DNA of 8,307 nt. Source: CAZDDY01 sp964504455 (GTDB lineage Bacteria; Patescibacteriota; Minisyncoccia; Phycocordibacterales; UBA9973). Where the stretch lies: the NCBI GenBank assembly GCA_964504455.1, contig CAZDDY010000023.1:1-8307 (forward strand), given 5' to 3'. Made by a program: the position numbers and the translations under genes. The number at the start of each line of letters is the position of its first letter. Position 1 is the stretch's first letter. Under the pieces are notes generated by a model. It ran no database searches and was not told where the DNA came from. It was given only the letters and a program-made list of their open reading frames with translations. This document shows positions 1 through 6,271 of the stretch, piece by piece.

Positions 1-81
1 CACAAACACAAGCGAGACGATAAAACACGTAATAAGTTTTACGAAGATATGGATGTTCCAACAGCTCCGTATCGCGAATAA
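1..81 (+). CDS. 3' end of an unrecognised protein-coding gene
   Basis: An open frame runs in from the window edge for 26 codons and stops at TAA (79-81). The visible C-terminal tail is very hydrophilic, rich in Lys, Arg and Asp, and ends in PTAPYRE. Such tails are usually disordered, and I recognise no family. A strong intrinsic terminator lies 29 bases downstream, which supports this being the true end of a plus-strand transcription unit. The rest of the gene is outside the window, so no function can be assigned. Confidence 0.6.
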   Translation, partial: HKHKRDDKTRNKFYEDMDVPTAPYRE

Positions 82-110
82 AAATCTCTAAAAAATCTAA
101 AGTATGATTT

Positions 111-142
111 CAACCCCGACTATATGTCGGGGTTGTTTTTTT
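111..142 (+). terminator. Rho-independent terminator after the first gene
   Basis: A perfect 10-bp stem (CAACCCCGAC at 111-120 with GTCGGGGTTG at 126-135) encloses a TATAT loop and is followed by seven T (136-142). It closes the transcription unit ending at 81 and insulates tsaE, which begins 24 bases after the T-tract. Confidence 0.92.
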
Positions 143-166
143 CTCGGAAAAAGATACGCTTGAATC

Positions 167-649
167 ATGAAAGTAGTCGTCAACACAAAAACAATTGCAA
201 AGTATGCAAAAGAGATTTTGAAAGATATTGTTCTCCATAGATCCTTAGATCGCGCCACAGTAATTTATCTTGTTGGAGAACTTGGTGCAGGCAAGACAAC
301 ACTCATGCAATCTTTCGGGGCAGAGCTCGGTATTTCAAAAAAAATAATTTCACCAACGTTTCCGATTCTTAAAGTCTATAATCTTCAAAAAAAACCTTTT
401 AAGATGTTGTTTCACGTAGACGCGTACAGACTTTCTGGAAAAACTGAGTCGGTGACAGACTATATTAAAGAAAAATCAAAAGAAAAAAATCTCCTTATGT
501 GTGTTGAATGGCCTACTAATTTACCCAAAGGAACACTTACTCCTCATGCTACAATACGATTATCATTTGTTAAAAAAGACGCAACCCTTCGACAACTTTT
601 CTATGCCAACAAAGCCACACAACGCAAAAAAGCCACAAGAAGAAAGTAA
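167..649 (+). CDS. tsaE: TsaE, tRNA threonylcarbamoyladenosine biosynthesis ATPase
   Basis: TsaE is the P-loop ATPase that works with TsaB and TsaD to place the threonylcarbamoyl group on A37 of ANN-decoding tRNAs, in the cytoplasm. The 160-residue product has the family hallmarks in order: Walker A GELGAGKTT (residues 37-45), SPTF (62-65), HVDAYRL (83-89) and the VEWP motif (113-116). Length is normal for the family. The last 15 or so residues are Lys/Arg-rich and lie in the stretch that overlaps polA. No Shine-Dalgarno precedes ATG 167. A weak -10-like TACGCT (155-160) sits six bases before the ATG, the same spacing seen at rpsO, so a leaderless start is possible. TsaB and TsaD are not in the window. 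Confidence 0.93.
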   Translation: MKVVVNTKTIAKYAKEILKDIVLHRSLDRATVIYLVGELGAGKTTLMQSFGAELGISKKIISPTFPILKVYNLQKKPFKMLFHVDAYRLSGKTESVTDYIKEKSKEKNLLMCVEWPTNLPKGTLTPHATIRLSFVKKDATLRQLFYANKATQRKKATRRK

Positions 650-2954
650 GAGAACTATTATTCTTCTTGACACACACGCGATACTTCATCGTGCGTTTCA
701 CGCATTACCTGATTTCACAACAAAGGAAGGAAAACCAACAGGCGCCCTCTATGGTCTTTCAACCATGCTCCTTCGTCTTATTGATCAGTTTCACCCTGAG
801 TACATTTTTGCGTGTTACGATTTGCCTGAAAAAACATTCAGGCACGAAGCATACGATGGATATAAAGGAAAACGACAAAAAACTGATGACGCGCTTATCG
901 ACCAAATTATTGAATCAGAAAAAATATTTAAGGCTTTCGACATCCCGATATACTCAAAGCCAGGATTTGAAGCAGATGATATGCTTGGCACGCTTTCTGA
1001 GATCTTAAAGAAAGACAAGAAAAATAAGATTGTAGTTGCTTCAGGAGATATGGATACATTGCAGCTTGTTTCAGGAACACAGGTTGTTGTGTATACATTA
1101 AAAAAGGGAATAAGTGACACAGTTATTTATGATGAAAAAAGTGTCACAGAGCGTTTTGGGTTTTCTCCGAAGTTTCTTCCTGACTATAAAGGGCTTCGTG
1201 GTGATCCATCTGATAACATTGTTGGCATCAAAGGGATAGGAGAAAAAACTGCTGAAACCTTAATTAAGGAGTTCCATACAATTGAAAAAATGTATAGTGC
1301 CTTAAAAAAAACACCAGGAAAATTTAAAGAGCTTGGAATCACCCCACGCATACAAACACTTTTACAAGAGAACGAAGAAGAGGCACTCTTTTCTAAAGTA
1401 CTTGCAACAATACGAAAAGACGCGCCAATTGATTTCGCGCTACCTGAGAAAAAATTTTCTGCTGGTATAAACGAAGAAAAAGCACTGTCTCTTTTTAAGG
1501 AATTTGAATTTAGAAGTCTTATTAATCGATTTGCAAAGACAAGTACGAGCACTGTATTCCAAGAAAATATATTTGATGAAGAAAAAAAAGAGGAAGAGGT
1601 AGATACAGAAACAAAACTTTTGCGATTATTGATAGGGCCAGGTGGAGAGACGTTACAAAAAGAAAAATTACTTGAGCAAGTAAAAAAAGACAACCTTACT
1701 TTTGTTTGGGAGAATATAGAAAAACCGCTTTTTCCTATTGTAAAAAAAATGGAGGCACACGGTATTTTACTTGATACAGAATACCTTCAAAAAATGTCTG
1801 AGACATATCATAAAGAATTAAATATACTTGAAAAAAAAATTTATGAAGTTTCACATAAAACATTTAATATAAATTCTCCAAAACAATTGTCAGAAGTTTT
1901 ATTTACCGATTTAGGGCTTGTTCCAGAAGGAAAAAAAAGAATTAAAAAAAATGCTTCGGGCGGGCAGTCGACTGATGTAAACCAACTCGAAAAACTTCGC
2001 GGTACTCATCCAATCATTGAGTATATTTTTGAATATAGAGAAATACAAAAACTTCTCTCAACATATGTTGATGTTTTACCAGGACTCATACATACCGATG
2101 GGCGTGTGCATGCAACCTTTAACCAAATGGGAGCAATCACCGGACGTTTTTCATCAGAGAATCCAAACTTGCAAAATATTCCAATCAAAAGTGAGCGAGG
2201 AAGAGCAATAAGAAACGCTTTTATAGCGCCTCAGGGCTACAAAATTGTTTCTGCTGATTATTCACAAATCGAACTTCGTGTAGCTGCACTGCTTTCGCAG
2301 GATGTATATTTACTTACTGTATTTCAAGAAGGTAAAGATATTCATGCAGCGGTATCCTCACGAGTTTTTGGTGTGCCTGAAGATAAAGTAACCCCAGAAA
2401 TGAGAAGACAAGCAAAAGTGATTAATTTTGGTATTTTATACGGAATGGGTGTTACTGCGCTTGCTCAGAATTTAGGAAGTGACAGAAAAACTGCACAGGA
2501 TTTCTACGATGCATATTTTGCTGAATTCCCAACTATTAGAGCATTTTTGGATGGAATTTTGGCAGAAGCAAAGAAAAAAGGTTATACGGAAACATTATTT
2601 GGGAGACGGCGATATTTTAAAGAATTACGTTCCCACCTTCCATTTATGCGAGCACAGGCTGAAAGAATGGCAGTCAATGCACCTCTTCAAGGAACAGCAG
2701 CAGACATAATAAAACTTGCGATTATTGCAATCGAAAAGCGAATAGAGAGAGAAAAGATAGAAGGTATGTACCTTATATCTCAAGTACATGACGAACTGCT
2801 TTTTGAAGTAAAAAATGAGATGATAGACCTTGCTGAAAAGATAATAAAGGAAGAAATGGAAAGTGTAATTTCAAAAGAATTTTTGAAAGGAAAGACTGCT
2901 GTCCCGCTCTCTGTTTCTATTGGGAGAGGGCCAAGCTGGGGAGAGGCAAAATAG
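603..2954 (+). CDS. polA: DNA polymerase I lacking a 3'-5' exonuclease domain
   Basis: Family A polymerase of 783 residues, used in gap filling, Okazaki-fragment processing and repair. The N-terminal 5'-3' (flap) nuclease spans about residues 17-313: D23, D73, EADD (123-126), SGDMD (147-151), DPSDN (201-205) and the helix-hairpin-helix GIKGIG (208-213). The polymerase domain spans about 370-783: motif A DYSQIELR with D552, the O-helix RRQAKVINFGILYG (601-614), and motif C QVHDE with D730. Only about 57 residues, partly acidic and low-complexity, join the two domains. E. coli Pol I has about 195 residues there, so a proofreading fold cannot fit. I chose ATG 603, which lies shortly before the first conserved strand; the frame is open upstream to an ATG at 501, but that stretch lies deep inside tsaE and looks non-homologous. 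The gene overlaps tsaE by 47 bp, which suggests coupled expression. There is no Shine-Dalgarno. Confidence 0.95.
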   Translation: MPTKPHNAKKPQEESKRTIILLDTHAILHRAFHALPDFTTKEGKPTGALYGLSTMLLRLIDQFHPEYIFACYDLPEKTFRHEAYDGYKGKRQKTDDALIDQIIESEKIFKAFDIPIYSKPGFEADDMLGTLSEILKKDKKNKIVVASGDMDTLQLVSGTQVVVYTLKKGISDTVIYDEKSVTERFGFSPKFLPDYKGLRGDPSDNIVGIKGIGEKTAETLIKEFHTIEKMYSALKKTPGKFKELGITPRIQTLLQENEEEALFSKVLATIRKDAPIDFALPEKKFSAGINEEKALSLFKEFEFRSLINRFAKTSTSTVFQENIFDEEKKEEEVDTETKLLRLLIGPGGETLQKEKLLEQVKKDNLTFVWENIEKPLFPIVKKMEAHGILLDTEYLQKMSETYHKELNILEKKIYEVSHKTFNINSPKQLSEVLFTDLGLVPEGKKRIKKNASGGQSTDVNQLEKLRGTHPIIEYIFEYREIQKLLSTYVDVLPGLIHTDGRVHATFNQMGAITGRFSSENPNLQNIPIKSERGRAIRNAFIAPQGYKIVSADYSQIELRVAALLSQDVYLLTVFQEGKDIHAAVSSRVFGVPEDKVTPEMRRQAKVINFGILYGMGVTALAQNLGSDRKTAQDFYDAYFAEFPTIRAFLDGILAEAKKKGYTETLFGRRRYFKELRSHLPFMRAQAERMAVNAPLQGTAADIIKLAIIAIEKRIEREKIEGMYLISQVHDELLFEVKNEMIDLAEKIIKEEMESVISKEFLKGKTAVPLSVSIGRGPSWGEAK

Positions 2955-2998
2955 AAAAAGTAGACAATCTCGTTCTTCGGTGTAGACTTCTAAGTATA

Positions 2999-3472
2999 AT
3001 GATAGAAAAGAAGTTTCTTATACATACTGTACTTGGCCATTCATATCTTTTTACTTTTGCCATGTTTTTAGTGGGTCTTTTACTGGATCGAATATTCCCA
3101 TTTACCCCAAAGGTCCACCTTATAGATTGGGTTGGTTTCGTCGTGATGATTTTAGGGACATTTCTTATTGTGTGGGCACAACATACCTCTGATAAGACAC
3201 AAGGAGTTAGACACCAGATTGATAAAGAAAATGCTGAACATCACCACCTTTTTCATAAAGGACCATACAAGTTCTCACGGTTGCCGACACATATAGGCAT
3301 GTTTCTTGTCTTTTTTGGATTCGGTTTTTTAATTAATTCTTTTTTTGTACCCATAACAGCACTCGTTGCTTTTCTCGTTTCAAAGATTTTGTTTGTAAGA
3401 AAACAAGAAACATTATTGACTGAAACATATGGTGAGTCATATAAGAAATATAAAACGCACGTTAAATTTTAA
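2999..3472 (+). CDS. ICMT/PEMT-like membrane methyltransferase
   Basis: A 157-residue integral membrane protein resembling the isoprenylcysteine carboxyl methyltransferase / phospholipid methyltransferase superfamily. It has about four hydrophobic segments (roughly 14-31, 41-60, 99-116, 117-133). The diagnostic block GPYKFSRLPTHIG (88-100) corresponds to the family GPYxxxRxPxYxG motif. The C-terminal E137 followed by TYGESYKKY (143-151) matches the family ExxL...YGxxYxxY signature that helps bind S-adenosylmethionine. The substrate is unknown: bacterial members act on lipids or other small targets, and prenylated protein substrates are not expected. A His-rich stretch (AEHHHLFH, 79-86) precedes the motif. 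The gene lies 44 bases after polA and its stop overlaps the next start as TAATG, so it is probably cotranscribed with both. Confidence 0.8.
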   Translation: MIEKKFLIHTVLGHSYLFTFAMFLVGLLLDRIFPFTPKVHLIDWVGFVVMILGTFLIVWAQHTSDKTQGVRHQIDKENAEHHHLFHKGPYKFSRLPTHIGMFLVFFGFGFLINSFFVPITALVAFLVSKILFVRKQETLLTETYGESYKKYKTHVKF

Positions 3473-4158
3473 TGATTACTATTTTTTCTGGTGACCAAAC
3501 TCAATATAGGGAGTATATTGAAACTCTTAAGAAAAAGCATAATTTTGATTCAATGTATTTTGCATCTGCATCAGAACTTGCCAATACTTTTTTTGATGAG
3601 ATGTCACAAGAAACACTTTTTGGCACAAAATATCTTGCAAGCGTCGATGGGTTAGGGAAGGCAGTTGAATTTTCAAATATAGTTATTGAACGGATAGAAA
3701 GCTTGAAGGTTTCGCCACATATAATTGTTCTTTTTGACGATGAAGGGTTGCTTGTTGATTTTGCCTCAGAGCACGATATTTTAGTTTCTCCCAAAGCAAG
3801 TAAGGAGAAAGAAGATCGAGGTGTAAATCCATTTGTCATCTCCGACTCTATTTTTTCTCGGGACAAAAAAAGTACCTGGCTAACATATCATTCCCTTTTA
3901 GGGAGTGGATTATCACCACGAGAGATACACACAGTACTTTTTTGGGCCTTTAAAGCAGTTTCACAGGCAAAAAATGCAAAGACTGCCGAGGCAGCAGGAC
4001 TTAAACCGTTTGTCTTTTCTAAGGTACGAAAAGGGGATTGGAGTGAAACAGAAGTAGCAACAGGTCTTTCCTCGCTTGCAAAAATTCTTCACACAGCAAG
4101 TTTTGATGACGAAGATTTTTCTTTTGCACTTGAGCGATTTATTTTACAAAAAGTTTAA
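3472..4158 (+). CDS. Minimal HolA-like protein (DNA polymerase III delta subunit-like)
   Basis: A 228-residue soluble protein. The N-terminus (MITIFSGDQTQYREYIETL) followed by an FFDEMSQETLFGTKYLASVDG segment (about 40-60) matches the delta-subunit pattern: a short beta strand, a helix, then a 'SLFG.+.lV.v' strand. The C-terminal half (about 135-228: WLTYHSLLGSGLSPREI, the WAFKAVSQAKNA helix, and a closing helix with ALERFIL) looks like the delta collar domain. In the clamp loader, delta opens the beta clamp. Typical HolA is about 330-340 residues, so this is about 100 shorter, with the loss in the middle (AAA+ and lid region). ATG 3472 overlaps the upstream stop by one base (TAATG) and has no Shine-Dalgarno, suggesting reinitiation. 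The assignment rests on pattern similarity; a hypothetical protein with a chance resemblance is the alternative. Confidence 0.55.
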   Translation: MITIFSGDQTQYREYIETLKKKHNFDSMYFASASELANTFFDEMSQETLFGTKYLASVDGLGKAVEFSNIVIERIESLKVSPHIIVLFDDEGLLVDFASEHDILVSPKASKEKEDRGVNPFVISDSIFSRDKKSTWLTYHSLLGSGLSPREIHTVLFWAFKAVSQAKNAKTAEAAGLKPFVFSKVRKGDWSETEVATGLSSLAKILHTASFDDEDFSFALERFILQKV

Positions 4159-4172
4159 GGTTATATTTTCTT

Positions 4173-4880
4173 GTGAAACAAAAAGACATTTTAGAAATTT
4201 TACTTATTCCTGTTGTTTTTCTTATTGCTTATTTAATTATTCATTTTGTTTGGAGTGTCTTTGATCTTCCAGATAGGGAAATAATTATTTCCTCAATACG
4301 TTCATGGTTTAGTAACTACGGACTCATTGTCGTATTTGTGAGTGCCCTTATTGAAGGGTTGCTCTTATTTGGAAATTATTTTCCTGGAGGCCTTGTTATT
4401 TTTCTTGGAGTTATCAGTGCTGGAGGAAATATTCCATTAACAATACTTACAGTTTTAGTTGTTTGCCTTGCTTTGTATATTGCGTACACAATAAATTATT
4501 TTTTAGGAAAACATGGATGGTACAGACTTTTTGCAAAGTTCGGATTTACTGAAGCAATTGAAAATACAAAAAAGAAACTCACGAAGCATCAGTTCAAGGC
4601 AATTATGGCAAGCTACTGGATGCCGAATTTAGCATCTGTCACTGCAACAGGTGCCGGAGTATTAAAGCTTCCATTTAAAAAATTTATGATTCAGTCTCTT
4701 TTCGGTGTTTTGCTTTGGAATAGTTTATGGGGAACACTTGTCGGGGTTTTAGGAGAACGAGCACTTACCCTTATTAGCATGAAATGGGTACTTATTGTTT
4801 TTGTTATTTGGGTGTCAATAATTTTGATACAAAGAAAAATATCTCAAAAAAATGAAGAGAAAATAATAAAAGGCGTCTGA
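4173..4880 (+). CDS. DedA/VTT-domain membrane protein
   Basis: A 235-residue polytopic membrane protein of the DedA (SNARE-associated/VTT) family. These proteins are linked to lipid scrambling, undecaprenyl-phosphate recycling and membrane homeostasis. The family block is visible at ALIEGLLLFGNYFPGG (58-73), with E61 and the FPGG re-entrant segment, followed by a small-residue helix, NYFLGKHGW (108-116), and a second re-entrant segment SYWMPNLASVTATGAG (147-162) leading into LKLPFKKFMI. In canonical DedA proteins the second segment reads RFxPxxR, but here Y148 and A154 occupy the arginine positions, so transport chemistry may differ. The start is GTG 4173, 14 bases after the previous gene; TATATT (4162-4167) lies five bases upstream, a possible internal promoter. 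The stop is TGA. A hairpin terminator follows. Confidence 0.82.
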   Translation: MKQKDILEILLIPVVFLIAYLIIHFVWSVFDLPDREIIISSIRSWFSNYGLIVVFVSALIEGLLLFGNYFPGGLVIFLGVISAGGNIPLTILTVLVVCLALYIAYTINYFLGKHGWYRLFAKFGFTEAIENTKKKLTKHQFKAIMASYWMPNLASVTATGAGVLKLPFKKFMIQSLFGVLLWNSLWGTLVGVLGERALTLISMKWVLIVFVIWVSIILIQRKISQKNEEKIIKGV

Positions 4881-4886
4881 TAAATT

Positions 4887-4912
4887 AAAAAACTCCGCAT
4901 TGCGAAGTTTTT
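4887..4912. terminator. Hairpin terminator between convergent genes, probably bidirectional
   Basis: AAAAACT (4888-4894) pairs with AGTTTTT (4906-4912). After one C/A mismatch, CGC/GCG (4896-4898 / 4902-4904) closes an ATT loop. The A-tract on one side and T-tract on the other let it act in both directions, between the DedA gene (stop 4880) and the convergent gene ending at 4925. Confidence 0.7.
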
Positions 4913-4924
4913 AGTAAACGATTT

Positions 4925-5395
4925 TTATTTTTTTTCAAAAAAGAAAATATCATGTAAACCAATTGCATCTTTACGGTACGTTCTCAGGGTTGTCAGGTAT
5001 TTTTTGTCGGGGGAAATATTTTCAATTCTAAATATTGCATCGAAACCTTGGTGGTCTTCTGCGGGTTTTGTTCCTAAGAAAAATCCATCATATTTTTTCC
5101 ACACTATTTCCTGACAGCAAAAATCCAAAACATATTCTTCTGCGAAGTTAGCGTATCCAGCGTTTGCTGCCTTAAATTGCACTTCTTCATAGGACGTTTT
5201 CTTTTGAAATCCTAATAGATAGGGGGTGATGGCTACTACATCTGTTTCCTCAGTTCTTACTCTTTGCTCCTTTTTTTCCAAAATACTTTTTGCTCTTTTC
5301 AAAAAGTCCCACCCACTATTTCTCAATGCTCTTTGTAAATCTTTTGGGATATTTTCTACCTCAAGAGGAGGCATGCTTATCGTCACTATATGCAT
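4925..5395 (-). CDS. Unrecognised soluble protein
   Basis: A 156-residue, charged, apparently cytosolic protein with no signal peptide or membrane segment. I do not recognise a family. Visible features are a hydrophobic start (MHIVTISMPPLEV), a Lys/Arg/Glu-rich helical region (about 17-50), alternating hydrophobic strands later on, a vicinal Cys pair (FCCQ, C93-C94), a KKYDGFFLGTK turn (100-110), and FFFEKK at the end. The frame is open upstream to a TTG at 5452. I chose ATG 5395 because that TTG is part of a TTGACA box forming a promoter-like pair with AATTAT (5429-5424), which would place the transcript start inside the longer frame. No Shine-Dalgarno is seen. It is transcribed alone, convergent with the DedA gene and just downstream of the RNA terminator. 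Confidence 0.7.
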   Translation of the reverse strand: MHIVTISMPPLEVENIPKDLQRALRNSGWDFLKRAKSILEKKEQRVRTEETDVVAITPYLLGFQKKTSYEEVQFKAANAGYANFAEEYVLDFCCQEIVWKKYDGFFLGTKPAEDHQGFDAIFRIENISPDKKYLTTLRTYRKDAIGLHDIFFFEKK

Positions 5396-5423
5396 ACGAG
5401 TGTTTTTAATTTGATTCTTTAGA

Positions 5424-5452
5424 ATAATTACTTTATTTCTTCGTTTTGTCAA
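5424..5452 (-). promoter_or_regulatory. Sigma70-type promoter for the unknown gene
   Basis: On the minus strand a consensus TTGACA (5452-5447) is followed by a 17-bp spacer and AATTAT (5429-5424, four of six to TATAAT). The predicted start is near 5417, giving a leader of roughly 20 bases before ATG 5395. It lies just after the T-tract of the RNA terminator, so the gene appears to be transcribed independently. Confidence 0.5.
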
Positions 5453-5467
5453 AATTATGTGTATGAC

Positions 5468-5528
5468 AAAATAAAAAGGCCTTACAGGCTATACTCGATT
5501 GGTATCAAGTACACTCTGTAAGGCCTTT
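5468..5528 (-). terminator. Strong intrinsic terminator of the candidate RNA
   Basis: A 13-bp perfect stem (AAAGGCCTTACAG, plus-strand 5475-5487, with CTGTAAGGCCTTT, 5516-5528) is topped by a second stem (5492-5499 with 5504-5511, one C/A mismatch) and a four-base loop. On the minus strand the stem runs into TTTTTATTTT (5477-5468). On the plus strand no T-tract follows, so it terminates minus-strand transcripts: the candidate RNA and any read-through from dsbB. Confidence 0.85.
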
Positions 5529-5695
5529 CGGTCTTTAAGAAAGAACTGTGTCGCTCGTCGCTATTTATAAAGAACAATGTGAGCTCAGAGAGCTTTTGAG
5601 TAATTATTACTCTCTGTGTATTCAATGCGCTATCGGCTTAAATTTTTAATGCCTAATCGGCGTTTGACCACCGAAGGAATCGAATTGCTCGTTCG
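5468..5695 (-). ncRNA. Candidate structured non-coding RNA, family unknown
   Basis: This protein-free stretch has, on the minus strand, a consensus TATAAT (5707-5702), about 228 bases of structure-rich sequence and an intrinsic terminator. Visible pairings: a long-range closing helix (CCUUCGGU at 5677-5670 with ACCGAAAGG at 5532-5524, one bulged A); an AT-rich hairpin closed by CGC/GCG and GGC/GCC (5662-5628); a CAGAGAG/CUCUCUG stem (5616-5610 / 5592-5586) with an alternative inner hairpin GAGUAA-UAA-UUACUC (5612-5598); and a UCUUU-CUU-AAAGA hairpin just before the closing helix. The closing helix shares a few bases with the terminator stem. I saw no tmRNA ends or tag, no RNase P core motifs, no SRP apical motif and no 6S-like single rod. 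It could instead be a leader or attenuator of the gene at 4925-5395, or a 3' UTR of dsbB. Confidence 0.5.
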
Positions 5696-5701
5696 TTTAC
5701 T

Positions 5702-5731
5702 ATTATATCTCTTATGTTCTTTTTTATACAA
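5702..5731 (-). promoter_or_regulatory. Promoter of the candidate RNA
   Basis: On the minus strand TTGTAT (5731-5726) and a perfect TATAAT (5707-5702) are separated by 18 bp. The predicted start is near 5695. No start codon with a credible frame follows, which fits an RNA gene. It lies only 14 bases past the dsbB stop, and no terminator hairpin for dsbB is visible between them. Confidence 0.6.
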
Positions 5732-5744
5732 GGAAGGCTGTGGA

Positions 5745-6269
5745 TTACTTTTTCATGTCAGCTTTTCTACCAACAACGAAAAAGAGTAAAGAGAGAAGAA
5801 AACTCGCTAATGACATAAGTGGGATACTGACAAACCCCCATACATAGACAAATCTAACGGTGCAAGAGACATCAGTACTACAAGGTATAGGTGAAACCCC
5901 CCAAATTGAGACTATGTTGTGATAGAGAGCAATAATAAGGCCAATAATGATAAGAGGAAAGGCTGTTTTTACTAATATATGCTCTTTTTTGAAATGAGCC
6001 ATGCCAAATATAAAGGCAAGCGGGTACATGAATATACGCTGATACCAACAAAGGTCACATGGTGGGAAGCCAATGACAAGAGAGTAGATCAAACTACCTA
6101 AAATTGAGACTAAAGAGACAAGAAAGGCAAAGAAATAGGCGTTTTTTGACCAAAAAGAAGGTATTTTTGATCCAGAAAGGAGTTGGAATACAAAATATAG
6201 CGACAGAAGCAAAAATGTAATTGTTCCAACCCCAAGTAAAAAATTAAATACAGAAGTAAAACTAGCCAT
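5745..6269 (-). CDS. dsbB: DsbB/BdbC-type disulfide bond formation protein
   Basis: A quinone-linked membrane oxidase that reoxidises extracytoplasmic thiol oxidases. The 174-residue product carries the diagnostic PPCDLCWYQRIFMYPL block (69-84): C71-xx-C74 in the first outer loop, then the QR pair at the membrane edge. The second outer-loop pair is C130 and C136 (CSTDVSC), spaced closely as in BdbC-type proteins. Hydrophobic segments lie at about 10-32, 43-66, 76-92, 102-120 and 143-167. The last four match the DsbB core; the first is an extra N-terminal helix. ATG 6269 has the only textbook Shine-Dalgarno I found in the window, AAGGAG (6282-6277), seven bases upstream and embedded in the end of the thioredoxin-like gene. 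The two genes are two bases apart, an operon encoding both halves of one relay. Confidence 0.93.
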   Translation of the reverse strand: MASFTSVFNFLLGVGTITFLLLSLYFVFQLLSGSKIPSFWSKNAYFFAFLVSLVSILGSLIYSLVIGFPPCDLCWYQRIFMYPLAFIFGMAHFKKEHILVKTAFPLIIIGLIIALYHNIVSIWGVSPIPCSTDVSCTVRFVYVWGFVSIPLMSLASFLLSLLFFVVGRKADMKK

Positions 6270-6271
6270 AT

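Noticed and set aside
501..602. N-terminal extension of polA from an upstream ATG at 501
   Set aside because: The extra 34 residues lie deep inside tsaE, resemble nothing in the polymerase family, and the conserved nuclease strand begins shortly after ATG 603.
815..1693. Minus-strand open frames inside polA (815-1120 and 1184-1693)
   Set aside because: They are Ser/Phe-rich shadows of the conserved polymerase reading frame.
2995..3000. Perfect TATAAT before the methyltransferase gene
   Set aside because: It overlaps the start codon (ATG 2999), so it would start transcription inside the gene with no good in-frame start until residue 22. No -35 is seen. Probably chance.
5396..5452. Longer version of the unknown protein starting at TTG 5452
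   Set aside because: The TTG is part of a TTGACA promoter box and the predicted transcript start lies inside the extension.
5468..5695. Candidate RNA as tmRNA, RNase P RNA, SRP RNA or 6S RNA
   Set aside because: There are no tRNA-like ends or degradation-tag frame, no RNase P core motifs, no SRP apical loop, and the pairing is multi-branched instead of one long rod with a central bubble.
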